IMG/VR virus record: IMGVR_UViG_3300049432_000018
Span: 1-25,929 of that record
DNA from: a virus
Reading direction: 5' to 3' (one strand)
Length of the DNA: 25,929 nt
The notes below the pieces were generated by a model. The model saw only the letters and a program-made list of their open reading frames with translations, made no database searches and was not told the origin of the DNA. The position numbers and the translations under genes were made by a program. Below are positions 13,527 through 20,419 of the stretch, piece after piece; the first letter of the stretch is position 1, and each line of letters opens with the position of its first letter.

Positions 13527-13560
13527 CCCGTCTGAGCTGCAATCTCAGCGGGTCTTTTCT
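13527..13560 (+). terminator. Putative intrinsic terminator hairpin (plus-strand reading)
   Basis: On the plus strand CCCG-T-CTGAG, loop CTGCAAT, CTCAG-CGGG is followed by TCTTTTCT, a classic stem plus T-rich tail with one bulged T. It lies in the 80-bp gap between two leftward genes, so read in the plus sense it would stop antisense transcription. In the minus sense it lacks a U-run and could be a leader hairpin. Confidence 0.4.
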
Positions 13561-13569
13561 GTTGGTCGG

Positions 13570-13773
13570 TCAGGCGAACAGTCGGCAGCCACGCCGCCGT
13601 GGTATTCGCCTGGGGGTTCTGACGCCGTTCTCCCGTCGCTGCTCGCGGTTGGCGTGCTCCAGGCTTGGCAGCGAAGCCTTGAGCGTCTCGCGCTGCCGCC
13701 AACGCCGCTCCGCGTTCAACTCCGACCTGGTGCGCTTTGAAAGCTGCCAGGCCGTCTTGAGCTCCAAGGGCAC
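13570..13773 (-). CDS. Small basic hypothetical protein
   Basis: 67 aa from GTG 13773. A near-perfect ribosome site, GGAGGTGA, stands just upstream, and G/C-rich third codon positions favour this frame over the overlapping larger one. The protein is strongly basic, with many Arg and Glu (LSKRTRSELNAERRWRQRE, EHANREQRRENGV), and ends in an Arg cluster (RTPRRIPRRRG). It may bind nucleic acid. It follows the ribbon-helix-helix gene by 45 bp. No family recognised. Confidence 0.6.
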   Translation of the reverse strand: MPLELKTAWQLSKRTRSELNAERRWRQRETLKASLPSLEHANREQRRENGVRTPRRIPRRRGCRLFA

Positions 13774-13818
13774 GGTCACCTCCCTCTAGCGTGTGCAGCA
13801 GCGCAGCGCTGCCCTGAC

Positions 13819-14010
13819 TCATGCGACGCGCTCCGGCTCTAAGACGGACGCGCCCCGCTCCAACCGATCGAGTTTCTCGTCTATGGCTTCGCGCAGGATC
13901 ACGCTCTTGCTGATGCGCCGCTCGCGTGAGACCCTTTCGAGCCGGGCGAGCTGGTCCGGGTGGACGGTAAAGCTGCTCTTGATCAGCCCGCCGCTCGTCT
14001 CGGCCGCCAT
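13819..14010 (-). CDS. Ribbon-helix-helix (CopG/Arc-like) regulator
   Basis: 63 aa. It begins with a beta strand (LIKSSFTVHPDQLARLERV) and then two helices (SRERRISKSVILREAIDEKLDRLER), the standard ribbon-helix-helix order with a Gly-free turn. Such proteins form dimers that insert a beta ribbon into the DNA major groove. The ATG at 14010 follows AAAGGAGG by seven bases, a strong ribosome site. It is the first gene after the leftward promoter and its palindrome, so it may be a Cro-like autoregulator of the early operon. Its stop overlaps an ATG at 13822 that leads only into a doubtful frame. Confidence 0.75.
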   Translation of the reverse strand: MAAETSGGLIKSSFTVHPDQLARLERVSRERRISKSVILREAIDEKLDRLERGASVLEPERVA

Positions 14011-14025
14011 CCGCTGGCCTCCTTT

Positions 14026-14038
14026 CTACAACCTGTAG
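14026..14038. promoter_or_regulatory. Operator-like palindrome
   Basis: CTACA-ACC-TGTAG is a perfect 5-3-5 inverted repeat lying just after the predicted start of the leftward promoter and before the ribosome site of the ribbon-helix-helix gene. Related half-sites (CTACA and TGTAG) recur in the same intergenic region, at about 14059-14064 and 14149-14153. It is a plausible binding site for the repressor or the RHH protein. The evidence is the symmetry and its position only. Confidence 0.5.
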
Positions 14039-14048
14039 TACGGAAACC

Positions 14049-14078
14049 AGTCTAAGCTACTACATCCGAACCTGTCAA
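14049..14078 (-). promoter_or_regulatory. Early leftward promoter
   Basis: On the minus strand a perfect TTGACA (14078-14073) is followed 18 nt later by TAGACT (14054-14049), which keeps four of six -10 positions. The predicted start lies near 14042, upstream of the RHH gene. It would drive the whole early operon. The overlap with the palindrome suggests repression here. Confidence 0.6.
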
Positions 14079-14143
14079 TACGATACGGGCATGATTCGGG
14101 TATCCCGATCTGGCCGTCGAAATCGTTTGAAGCATATGTACTG

Positions 14144-14172
14144 TCGACATGTAGGTAGGAAAACGGTATGAT
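14144..14172 (+). promoter_or_regulatory. Repressor promoter
   Basis: TCGACA (14144-14149) and TATGAT (14167-14172) lie 17 nt apart, each with five of six consensus bases. The leader to the repressor ATG is about 25 bp and includes GGGGAT. It is divergent from the early promoter, as in a genetic switch. Confidence 0.6.
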
Positions 14173-14201
14173 AGGCGTATAAACCGAGATTGGGGATAGT
14201 T

Positions 14202-14585
14202 ATGGAGTCAGTGGTGGCGCCGTCCAACCAGGACCTCGGGCGCAAGCTGAGGGAGTTGCGAGAGCAGCGTGGTATCCGCCGAGAGCGGCTGGCGCTCGAT
14301 TTGGATATGAGCGCTGGCAACTGGGCGCACTACGAAGGCGGCCGCAATCAAATCAACGCTTGGATGCTCCCGACCATCGCTGAGTCGCTGAAGATGGGCC
14401 TGGCCGAGCTGCTGTCTGAACTCTACGGCCTTGACGGACCCTGTCAGACGGTGGCAACTTCTGACAATGGAAGTCAGAATAAGAGTACTGCTAATTATAA
14501 CTACACCGAGTCTGCGCGGAGCGGTTTCGGCCCTCTGCCGCCGTCCTATGCCCGGGACCGCGAACTGGTGGCCGCTGGCCGCTGA
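14202..14585 (+). CDS. XRE-family repressor (CI/Cro-type HTH)
   Basis: 127 aa from ATG 14202, chosen over a TTG at 14190 because GGGGAT lies about seven bases upstream. Residues ~8-65 (LGRKLRELREQRGIRRERLALDLDMSAGNWAHYEGGRNQ) form an XRE helix-turn-helix with the conserved Y-E-x-G-R-x turn. A second helical stretch (LPTIAESLKMGLAELLSEL) follows, and the C-terminus is polar and disordered-looking. There is no obvious peptidase or dimerisation domain like that of lambda CI, so induction probably does not use RecA self-cleavage. It faces the early operon across a shared region of operator-like half-sites and is the likely lysogeny regulator. Confidence 0.8.
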   Translation: MESVVAPSNQDLGRKLRELREQRGIRRERLALDLDMSAGNWAHYEGGRNQINAWMLPTIAESLKMGLAELLSELYGLDGPCQTVATSDNGSQNKSTANYNYTESARSGFGPLPPSYARDRELVAAGR

Positions 14586-14719
14586 TCCAAACTCCGCTCG
14601 AAATGGCTACGTTTAGGCTGCACTATTTCCACAATGCGCCCGGAACACATCCGTTATGGGTCTGTGACCGATAGTTTAGTGGGGGTCCCGGCTCAATTTG
14701 CGGCGTCGGAGGAACCAAC

Positions 14720-15013
14720 GTGCAAGACGATCGGACGGAACGTCTCGCGAAGCTCAAGAAGACTCAGCCAAGGGGCCGACCAAGGGCTCGATTATGTGAT
14801 TTACGCGAAGTGGCGGCTTACCTGCACGTGAGCCAACGCACGGTCTACCGTTTGCTCGATCGTGGCCTGCCAGCCCTCCGCGTTGGATACGTGCTCAGAT
14901 TCGACCTGGCTGTCGTTCTGGCGTGGGTCCAGGACTTCACCGACAGCGGCGATCGGCTCCATTGGAGTGATGAGTACAGCAACATCAAAAAGCCCATCCG
15001 CCGTGTGAATTAG
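14720..15013 (+). CDS. Excisionase-like HTH protein
   Basis: 97 aa from GTG 14720, after GGAGGAAC with good spacing. The core (LREVAAYLHVSQRTVYRLLDRGLPALRVGYVLRFDLAVVLAWV) is an HTH_17 excisionase-type winged helix, with the A-A-Y-L-x-V-S-x-R-T-V-Y-x-L signature. The N-terminus is basic (RLAKLKKTQPRGRP). It follows the repressor on the same strand and could be an excisionase, a Cro-like protein or a lysogeny regulator. No promoter is obvious in the 134-bp gap before it. Confidence 0.75.
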   Translation: MQDDRTERLAKLKKTQPRGRPRARLCDLREVAAYLHVSQRTVYRLLDRGLPALRVGYVLRFDLAVVLAWVQDFTDSGDRLHWSDEYSNIKKPIRRVN

Positions 15014-15060
15014 TTGTGACGCGCCCTCTTTATGTCGAGTGACAATCCCCTGCCCCACTG

Positions 15061-15089
15061 TTGAGGAAGAGCTAGCAATACCGTATAGT
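15061..15089 (+). promoter_or_regulatory. Strong promoter for the DUF4352 gene
   Basis: TTGAGG (15061-15066), a 17-nt spacer and TATAGT (15084-15089) form a good sigma-70-type promoter. A short AGTCC/GGACT stem (15088-15102) lies at the presumed start. The nearest downstream gene is the DUF4352 protein, with a GGGAGGGG ribosome site. Confidence 0.65.
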
Positions 15090-15147
15090 CCCCTTCGGAC
15101 TGTGCAGATCGACTCTGAAGAGCGGCGGCAGTCCGGGAGGGGATCAG

Positions 15148-15708
15148 GTGGGCAAGTTCTTCAAGTTCGGCTGTCTCGGCATCATCGGTCTCGTCATCGT
15201 GGTGGCAGTGATCGGCGCCCTAACCAAGAAGCCTGAGCCGGTCCAGCAGGTCTCCGACGGCGCCGCTGCACCAGCGCAACAGGCTCCGGCATCTCAGCCG
15301 GGCAAACCGGAAGCGGCCAAGCCGACGCTCGCCAAGATCGGGCAGACTACCAGCTTGAAGGGGTGGGAGCTAACGCTGAGCGACTTCGGGCCGTTCGATC
15401 GGTTCTCGCCCAGCAAGCCACCTGCCACGAAGGCTCAAGGCGCGCTGCTGGTGGCCGACATGAAGATCAAGAACCTCCAGAACAGCACCAGCAACTTCAC
15501 ATCCGGAGACTTCGTGATCAAGTCACCAGACGGTCGAGAGTTCAAATCATCCGGCCAGACCGCCACGATCGAGCGCGGATTCATGATCACGCAGACGGTG
15601 CAGCCAGGGCTGACCACTGAGAACCGGGTGGTGTTCGACGCCGACCCTGCTGTGAAGGCCTTCACATTCACCGGGCTCGGAATGCAGTTCGAGGTCGCGG
15701 TGCCGTAG
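15148..15708 (+). CDS. Membrane-anchored DUF4352-domain protein, possible lysogenic-conversion factor
   Basis: 186 aa from GTG 15148, after GGGAGGGGATCAG. An N-terminal anchor, FGCLGIIGLVIVVAVIGAL (about residues 7-26), has no clear lipobox, so it is probably a membrane helix with the rest outside. An Ala/Pro/Gln-rich linker (about 30-60) leads to a beta-sandwich domain (LKGWELTLSDFGPFDRFSP... NLQNSTSNFTSGDFVIKSPDGREF... TTENRVVFDADP). This is the DUF4352 pattern of secreted, often immunoglobulin-like proteins. It has its own promoter and terminator, lies in the lysogeny segment and may be expressed in the prophage state, altering the host surface or blocking superinfection. That role is inferred. 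Confidence 0.7.
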   Translation: MGKFFKFGCLGIIGLVIVVAVIGALTKKPEPVQQVSDGAAAPAQQAPASQPGKPEAAKPTLAKIGQTTSLKGWELTLSDFGPFDRFSPSKPPATKAQGALLVADMKIKNLQNSTSNFTSGDFVIKSPDGREFKSSGQTATIERGFMITQTVQPGLTTENRVVFDADPAVKAFTFTGLGMQFEVAVP

Positions 15709-15739
15709 CGCCCGGAACCAATTAAATCTAGACAAAACA

Positions 15740-15778
15740 GAAGACCCCCACCGGGGCTCGAAGCCGGTGGGGGTCTTC
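15740..15778. terminator. Bidirectional transcription terminator
   Basis: A perfect 15-bp stem (GAAGACCCCCACCGG pairing with CCGGTGGGGGTCTTC) encloses a 9-nt loop. It separates convergent genes: the DUF4352 gene on the plus strand and the LuxR-like gene on the minus strand. On the minus strand it is followed by TGTTTTGT. On the plus strand there is no T-run after it. Confidence 0.85.
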
Positions 15779-15857
15779 ACGGTACGCCAGCGGGAGGGCC
15801 ACCGGCGCCGGTCAGAGAATTATTCCAGGCATATTATGACGGCGATTCGGACAGGGG

Positions 15858-16061
15858 TCAGTCAATCAATCCCCTCCGGATCGCAATGGCCACCGCCTCC
15901 TCAGTCGTCCAGGCGTCGAGCTTGTTCCTGGCCGTCTGGAGCGCGCTGCTGACGCCGCTCCGGCCGACGCTCATCAGCGCGGCTATCTCGGTCCGGGTGT
16001 AGCCATCGGCCAGGAGTTGGAGGGCTGTCTTCGCGCGTGGCGGCAGGACCGGTCGGGTCAG
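15858..16061 (-). CDS. LuxR-type HTH protein with a non-canonical CTG start
   Basis: 67 aa. The sequence (LPPRAKTALQLLADGYTRTEIAALMSVGRSGVSSALQTARNKL) has the LuxR/FixJ helix-turn-helix order: L-x-x-G-x-T-x-x-E-I-A, then a V-S/T-x-x-L/Q-x-A-x-x-K recognition helix. No ATG, GTG or TTG in frame lies before the motif, but the CTG at 16061 overlaps the TGA of the 24-aa gene as CTGA, the same overlap style as elsewhere. It is the last gene of the late operon, upstream of the terminator. It may regulate lysis or late genes. The function and the start codon both need proof. Confidence 0.55.
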   Translation of the reverse strand: MTRPVLPPRAKTALQLLADGYTRTEIAALMSVGRSGVSSALQTARNKLDAWTTEEAVAIAIRRGLID

Positions 16062-16132
16062 CCGATGCCCAGCAGGCGCAGCACGACGATCACGATGACG
16101 ATCGTTCCGACGATGTAGATGATGCTGGTCAT
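16058..16132 (-). CDS. 24-aa hydrophobic membrane peptide
   Basis: ATG at 16132, after AGGTAGGA with suitable spacing, starts a 24-residue peptide that is almost entirely one transmembrane span (TSIIYIVGTIVIVIVVLRLLG). It directly follows the holin-like gene and overlaps the next start. Its small size resembles membrane micro-proteins of lysis regions; it might regulate the holin. The longer in-frame extension to 16291 lies inside the holin gene and is rejected. Confidence 0.6.
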   Translation of the reverse strand: MTSIIYIVGTIVIVIVVLRLLGIG

Positions 16133-16139
16133 GGGCGTC

Positions 16140-16541
16140 CTACCTCTCTCTTGTTCGCCGGGGGTGTAAGACTGGGGCCGGGGCAGCCTCGATAGGTGGC
16201 TCACCGTCGTGCTGCAGGGCTCGATCGCGCAGGTACTCGGCGGTCGCCAGCATCTGGGCCGGCGTGAGCGTGGTCGCCATGGTACTGCCACTCACCGGGA
16301 TCAACTCGCCGCCTTTGCCGATAGGCTGAGTGGTCTGGAACCGTTGGGCAATGTTCCCGGCGGCGAAGATGAAGATCGTGAGCCAGGGGATGGCCCGGTC
16401 CGGGATGCCCAGCGCCAGCGCGTTGTCGGCCATGTAGACCAGGAGCGGCACGATCACGCTGAGGACGCTCAGCCAGATGGTCCGGGACTCGTACCAGGGC
16501 TTGGACTCGACCACGACGGTGGCGATGGCTTGTGTTGGCAT
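16140..16541 (-). CDS. Holin-like membrane protein
   Basis: 133 aa. It begins with an amphipathic segment (VVVESKPWYESRTIWL) and then a hydrophobic span (SVLSVIVPLLVYM), a short polar turn with Asp and Pro, and a second span (WLTIFIFAAGNIA). The tail is hydrophilic and Arg-rich (PVLHPRRTRER). KPWYESRTIWL is a signature of a widely found phage holin-like family. The two-span topology and neighbours (coiled-coil membrane protein upstream, 24-aa span downstream) fit a lysis cassette. It starts nine bases after the stop of the preceding gene. Confidence 0.7.
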   Translation of the reverse strand: MPTQAIATVVVESKPWYESRTIWLSVLSVIVPLLVYMADNALALGIPDRAIPWLTIFIFAAGNIAQRFQTTQPIGKGGELIPVSGSTMATTLTPAQMLATAEYLRDRALQHDGEPPIEAAPAPVLHPRRTRER

Positions 16542-16550
16542 GGATGCTCC

Positions 16551-17024
16551 CTACCCTCCGATAACCACTTTGTTGCCGCCGAGCACCAGGGCCAGGAGGC
16601 CGGCAATCACGGCGCCAATGACGAGCTTGGTGATCCAGGTCTGACTGGTCACCAGCGCGGAAACATCGGTCGCGACCTCCGCGATGGTCGCCGTGAGCCG
16701 CACTCGCTCAAGCGCGCCATTCGCGCTAGACGCCGCATTCGACTCCACGCGACGTCTCAGGTCGTCCATCTCAAGACGGAGCGCTTCCTTACTGACATAG
16801 GTGTTCTGGACTGCGATCGCCTTTTCGTGGGAGTTGTTGAGATCCTCCAACCGTCGTTCATATTCCCGAGCCTGGAGTCTCAGAGATTCCTCCGACGAAT
16901 CTTTGTACTGATCGAAGAGTTGCCATCGGAGGGTCGTCTCCTTGGCGACTGCCTTCTGGTACGCCTCGAACTCGCGCAGGGTAACGGGCTTGTCGCCCGG
17001 ACTGGTGGACGTTGGCTCGATCAC
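16551..17024 (-). CDS. Coiled-coil protein with C-terminal membrane anchor
   Basis: 157 aa from GTG 17024. The middle (residues ~15-105) is strongly helical and charged (FEAYQKAVAKETTLRW, YERRLEDLNNSHEKAIAV, LRLEMDDLRRRVES), consistent with a coiled coil. The end, SQTWITKLVIGAVIAGLLALVLGG, is one membrane span. Such proteins usually lie between fibre and holin genes in siphophages and are thought to take part in lysis or holin timing, but their exact role is unclear. It begins three bases after the fibre stop codon. Confidence 0.65.
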   Translation of the reverse strand: MIEPTSTSPGDKPVTLREFEAYQKAVAKETTLRWQLFDQYKDSSEESLRLQAREYERRLEDLNNSHEKAIAVQNTYVSKEALRLEMDDLRRRVESNAASSANGALERVRLTATIAEVATDVSALVTSQTWITKLVIGAVIAGLLALVLGGNKVVIGG

Positions 17025-17027
17025 CGG

Positions 17028-18650
17028 TCAGGCCGCCGCAGCCAGCAGCACGACGCTGGCCCTGCTCCGGTCCTCCGACCCGCCGTGGATCGACAGCGAC
17101 TCTGGCGAGTCCTGGAAGGCGAAGAATTCCAGGAACTGGCCGGCTCGCAGATAGACCAGGTCAGCGCCCGACTGGATCTCAGCTGACGTCGAGGTCCCTT
17201 CCTGAAACTGGACGTCGTGGGCGGTGCTGGTGTCGTCGATCCGGTAGCCGACGCCCTGCACGCCAGCACCGCCCTGATCAGCCCACTCGATGTTTTCCGC
17301 CACCAGGTAGACCCCGTCGACCAGGGCCGTGAACTTCGAGCCCTCCCAGATGCCGCCGACGTTGACCACTGGCGTGTCCCAGGTGATCGGGCCCCGAACG
17401 CCCTGGCTCATCGACTGGTCTTCGCTGAGGTAGACCTTTGCGCCGGCGCCCTTGAAGTTGCGCAGGTTCTTCGTCATGTCGCGGACGTAGGTGTTCAGGA
17501 CCGCCGGCGACATGAAGGTGCCCGTCGGGAAACCGTCGACCCAGACCTTCGGCGCCTTCCAGGGCAGCGTGGTTGCCCCGCCCGTGGCCAGCAGGCTGAG
17601 GTGCATCCAGACGATCCCCTCGTTGGTGCCGACGGTGTTGATCGATCCGCCGGTGTTCTGGTAGCCATAGACCTCGATGTAGTCGCCGGCGGTCAGGTAG
17701 ATCAGCTCCAGCCCGTTCGTGGTGTCCACGCCGTTGCCGGGGTGGGCCTGCAGGTCGAAGTTCTGGGAGAGGTTGGCGCTGGTGTGCCAGCCGATCCGAC
17801 GGATGCCACCAACCACGTTGGCGTATTCGATGTTCCCGGCCAGCAGGTACCAGCCGGTGACGTTGACGGTGATCCTGCTGGGGTTGGTGCCCGAGCTCCA
17901 GGTCAGCCCAGTCTGGTAGGCCGCGGCTTGCCAGGAGATCGGCTGCCGGGTGTTGTTCGGCATGCTCTGGACCGAGGTGCGATGCAGCCGGATCGACTGA
18001 TCGTTCAGGTTGCGGAGGCTCAGAACGTTGTTGATGAGCTCCTGGTCGAGCTGGGTCGCGTTCGGGTTGACCCCGAGCGCCCAGTCAGCCGGATCACTCC
18101 AGACGCCGTGGGTGGAGTCACCGCCGAGGTAGATCATGGCGACGCGGGTCCTGTCCTCGGCCCCGCCGTGCAGGGTCAACGCGCCGCCCGAGCTCTGGAA
18201 GGCCTGCACCTCGAGGTACTGGCCCGCGGTCATCGACAGCACGAGCTTGCCGCTGAGGTTGGACTTGCCGCCAGTTGCGCCCTGGCTGGTCAGGTCGTAC
18301 TGGCTGGCCCCGCCAGCGCTCCGGAGCACCGCCATATTCCGGAGGTTGTTCGAGTTGCTGCGCCACTCCTGATTGACCAGCAGCAGGTACTTGCCCGTGA
18401 GCGGCGCGGTCAGGCGGGTCGGGTTGGCCGCGCTCCAGATACCCTGCCCCGCGCTGCCGAAGGCGATCGTCGTCCAGGGTATCGTGAACGAGACGTTGTT
18501 GGTGGTGCTCGGCGAGCTGTCCAGGTAGAGCTTGACCCACTGGTCATTGCCGTTCCGAAGGACCCGCAGGTTTTCCTCGAACGCGTTCATGAACGCGGCG
18601 TTCAGGACGGTGGTGTTATCGACGAAGGCGGCCTGCGTCGTGAACGCCAT
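17028..18650 (-). CDS. Tail fibre/receptor-binding protein with three repeat modules
   Basis: 540 aa, built of three copies of one module. Each begins with a short helix (FMNAFEENLRVLRN, LINNVLSLRNL, YVRDMTKNLRNF). A beta-rich domain of about 130 residues follows, with WSS...P...G-Y-L/Y-L-L...N and a closing L-x-A-G-x-Y/F-L/I-E-V/F-x-x-x-Q. Modules 1 and 3 share HGG(A/S)EDR(T/S)R near their ends. The pattern suggests C1q/TNF-like jelly rolls that form trimers, as seen in fibre heads. It starts with ATG at 18650, overlapping the upstream stop as TGATG, and is followed by the lysis genes. It most likely binds the host surface, and the fold assignment is by pattern. Confidence 0.6.
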   Translation of the reverse strand: MAFTTQAAFVDNTTVLNAAFMNAFEENLRVLRNGNDQWVKLYLDSSPSTTNNVSFTIPWTTIAFGSAGQGIWSAANPTRLTAPLTGKYLLLVNQEWRSNSNNLRNMAVLRSAGGASQYDLTSQGATGGKSNLSGKLVLSMTAGQYLEVQAFQSSGGALTLHGGAEDRTRVAMIYLGGDSTHGVWSDPADWALGVNPNATQLDQELINNVLSLRNLNDQSIRLHRTSVQSMPNNTRQPISWQAAAYQTGLTWSSGTNPSRITVNVTGWYLLAGNIEYANVVGGIRRIGWHTSANLSQNFDLQAHPGNGVDTTNGLELIYLTAGDYIEVYGYQNTGGSINTVGTNEGIVWMHLSLLATGGATTLPWKAPKVWVDGFPTGTFMSPAVLNTYVRDMTKNLRNFKGAGAKVYLSEDQSMSQGVRGPITWDTPVVNVGGIWEGSKFTALVDGVYLVAENIEWADQGGAGVQGVGYRIDDTSTAHDVQFQEGTSTSAEIQSGADLVYLRAGQFLEFFAFQDSPESLSIHGGSEDRSRASVVLLAAAA

Positions 18651-20419
18651 CAGTAGGCCAGGACGCCCTTGGGCGTCCCCGAAGAGCCGACCTTGCCCAG
18701 CGTGGCGTCGCCGAGCACGAAGAACCCCTGGCCCGAGATGTAGATCTGGTAACCGATTCCGACGCTGGACAGCCGAAACACGGTGTCCCAGGTGCCGACG
18801 CCGATGGTGTGCTCGATGCCCTCTATAAACGATTCCTGCTCGATCATGGCCCCGCCGCCGGGCGGTCGGAAGCGGACCGTCACGCGGTCGCTGAGCGCCC
18901 GGCCCAGCGCCTGGGGCCAGAGTGTTGCGGGCTGGGCGGTGCCGTCGAGCGCCAGGCTGACGATGCGCGGGTGGTAATCCTTGTACAGCGCCAGCTCGAA
19001 GGCAGCCTTATCCGAGCACTCATTGTCGGTATCGTTCAGCAGCCCGTCGTGCGAGAGCGAGCGGCTGAAGTAGGTTGCCGCGCTGGTCGCGTCGGTGGCG
19101 CTGCGCTGCTCGCTGCCTTCGGTGGCGCGCTGGCAAAGGATCTCGTTGACGATCTGCTGCTCGCCCCCCCCGAAGACGACGCCGGCGTAGAGGATCTCAG
19201 ACTCCCCAAATGTCCCTTGAGACGTCGACAGGTAGGCCGCGTGGCGGTCGATAAACCGGACGTTGCCAATGGAGTTCATGAACAGCCGTCCACTCTCGGT
19301 TTCGGCCACCTTGAACAGGTGATCGAGCGCGCCGACCTTGTCGAGCGTGATCGCGTCCAGCATCGAGACGCCCGTCGCCAGCGTCCGCTGGCTGGCTGGC
19401 CAGCCGATCGCGTCCAGGACGGCGCCGACGCGCTGATCCGACCGCTGGGCCGGGAAGTCGCCGCTGACGAGCTTGTTGGCCAGGACCTTGAAGCCGTCGG
19501 TGGCCGAGACGTGCAGGATCGCGTCGGCCTGGTCCGGGTAGTCCTGGACCGGATCGTCCAGGTAGCCGTAGAAAACCGGATAGGTGACCGCGGCATAGAC
19601 CGCCTGGCAGCGGACCCGTCGCATCGGCTTGACGTTCGGCCAGTACGGCGCGTTGCGGTAGCTGATGCTGGCGTGGGCAGTCCCGCTCCAATGGCAGCCG
19701 GCCTGGCTGCCATCGCAGTAGGACCCGAGCGAGCTGGCCTGCTCGAGCTGCCAGCCGTCGGTGTGGAAGGTGAAGATCCCACTCGCGCCGGTGGTCAGGA
19801 AGCGCAGGCGCGCGTGGTCCGCGGTAGCTGGCGCGACTCCTGAAACGGAGAACTGCGCGTGGCTGGTGCTGTTGAGGGTAACCGTGGCGTTGGTCGAGGA
19901 GATCAGCCCGCCGCCCGCGGTTTGCCAGTCGATCCGGACCTGCATCGAGACCGAGCCGGCCGACGCCAGTTTGGCGAAAAGACTGAAGATGTAGTTCAGG
20001 CCTGGTACAACCGGCATCAGCCCGACCGTCCCGCCGTAGCTAATCCCGGAGCTCGCGACGTTGGTGGTCACCACCGACGCGCCGAAGCCGCCGAACTGGC
20101 TCGCAGCGGCCAGCTGCGAGATAGTAGCGGCGAGCCCGGAGTAGTCGGTCAGGGCGAGCTCGAAGCTCGGATTGGTGACCAGGTTCCCCAGAAGCCCTTC
20201 GAACCACCAGTCGAACCGCCGGTCGCGATTGTCCAGGTCGAGCGTGCAGGTGCCCGCCTGATCCTGAGCCGTCTCGATCTGGCGGCCGCGCTTGGTCGTG
20301 GCGCCGCGCACGAAGGGGGTGATGTCGGTCCAGGTCGTGGTCGCCGAGCTGGGATCGTTGGTGAAATCCATTTCCCAGATCCAGCTGGGGATGACCGTGA
20401 CGGTGTCGACGGGCGGCAT
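18650..20419 (-). CDS. Tail-tip/minor tail protein with inserted carbohydrate-binding-like domain
   Basis: 589 aa. The first 75 residues (WTDITPFVRGATTKRGRQIE, then GTCTLDLDNRDRRFDWWF) are the well-known beginning of a minor tail protein family that interacts with the distal tail. Residues ~78-235 (NLVTNPSFE..., FSLFAKLASAGSVSMQVRI, and so on) look like a CBM-type beta sandwich. The rest returns to the tail-protein pattern (MRRVRCQAVYAAVTYPVFYGYLDD, and a later FKVAETESGRLFMN). The ATG at 20419 directly follows the tape measure TAG (TAGATG). It probably forms the baseplate or tip and may bind sugars on the cell wall. Confidence 0.75.
   Translation of the reverse strand: MPPVDTVTVIPSWIWEMDFTNDPSSATTTWTDITPFVRGATTKRGRQIETAQDQAGTCTLDLDNRDRRFDWWFEGLLGNLVTNPSFELALTDYSGLAATISQLAAASQFGGFGASVVTTNVASSGISYGGTVGLMPVVPGLNYIFSLFAKLASAGSVSMQVRIDWQTAGGGLISSTNATVTLNSTSHAQFSVSGVAPATADHARLRFLTTGASGIFTFHTDGWQLEQASSLGSYCDGSQAGCHWSGTAHASISYRNAPYWPNVKPMRRVRCQAVYAAVTYPVFYGYLDDPVQDYPDQADAILHVSATDGFKVLANKLVSGDFPAQRSDQRVGAVLDAIGWPASQRTLATGVSMLDAITLDKVGALDHLFKVAETESGRLFMNSIGNVRFIDRHAAYLSTSQGTFGESEILYAGVVFGGGEQQIVNEILCQRATEGSEQRSATDATSAATYFSRSLSHDGLLNDTDNECSDKAAFELALYKDYHPRIVSLALDGTAQPATLWPQALGRALSDRVTVRFRPPGGGAMIEQESFIEGIEHTIGVGTWDTVFRLSSVGIGYQIYISGQGFFVLGDATLGKVGSSGTPKGVLAY

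Noticed and set aside
13490-13822. N-terminal extension of the 125-aa gene to 236 aa
   Set aside because: It overlaps the 67-aa gene that has a GGAGGTGA ribosome site and better third-position bias, although its ATG at 13822 does overlap the RHH stop as ATGA.
15801-15812. ACCGGCGCCGGT perfect palindrome
   Set aside because: It is short and GC-rich, expected by chance in such DNA, and lies in the gap just after the terminator with no other supporting signal.
17217-18656. 479-aa plus-strand ORF
   Set aside because: It is the antisense shadow of the tail fibre gene; codon pattern and low-complexity Val/Asp/Arg-rich content match a reverse reading of a GC-rich gene, and no ribosome site or domain is visible.
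18809-19843. 344-aa plus-strand ORF
   Set aside because: Antisense shadow of the tail-tip gene, which has recognisable motifs across the same stretch.
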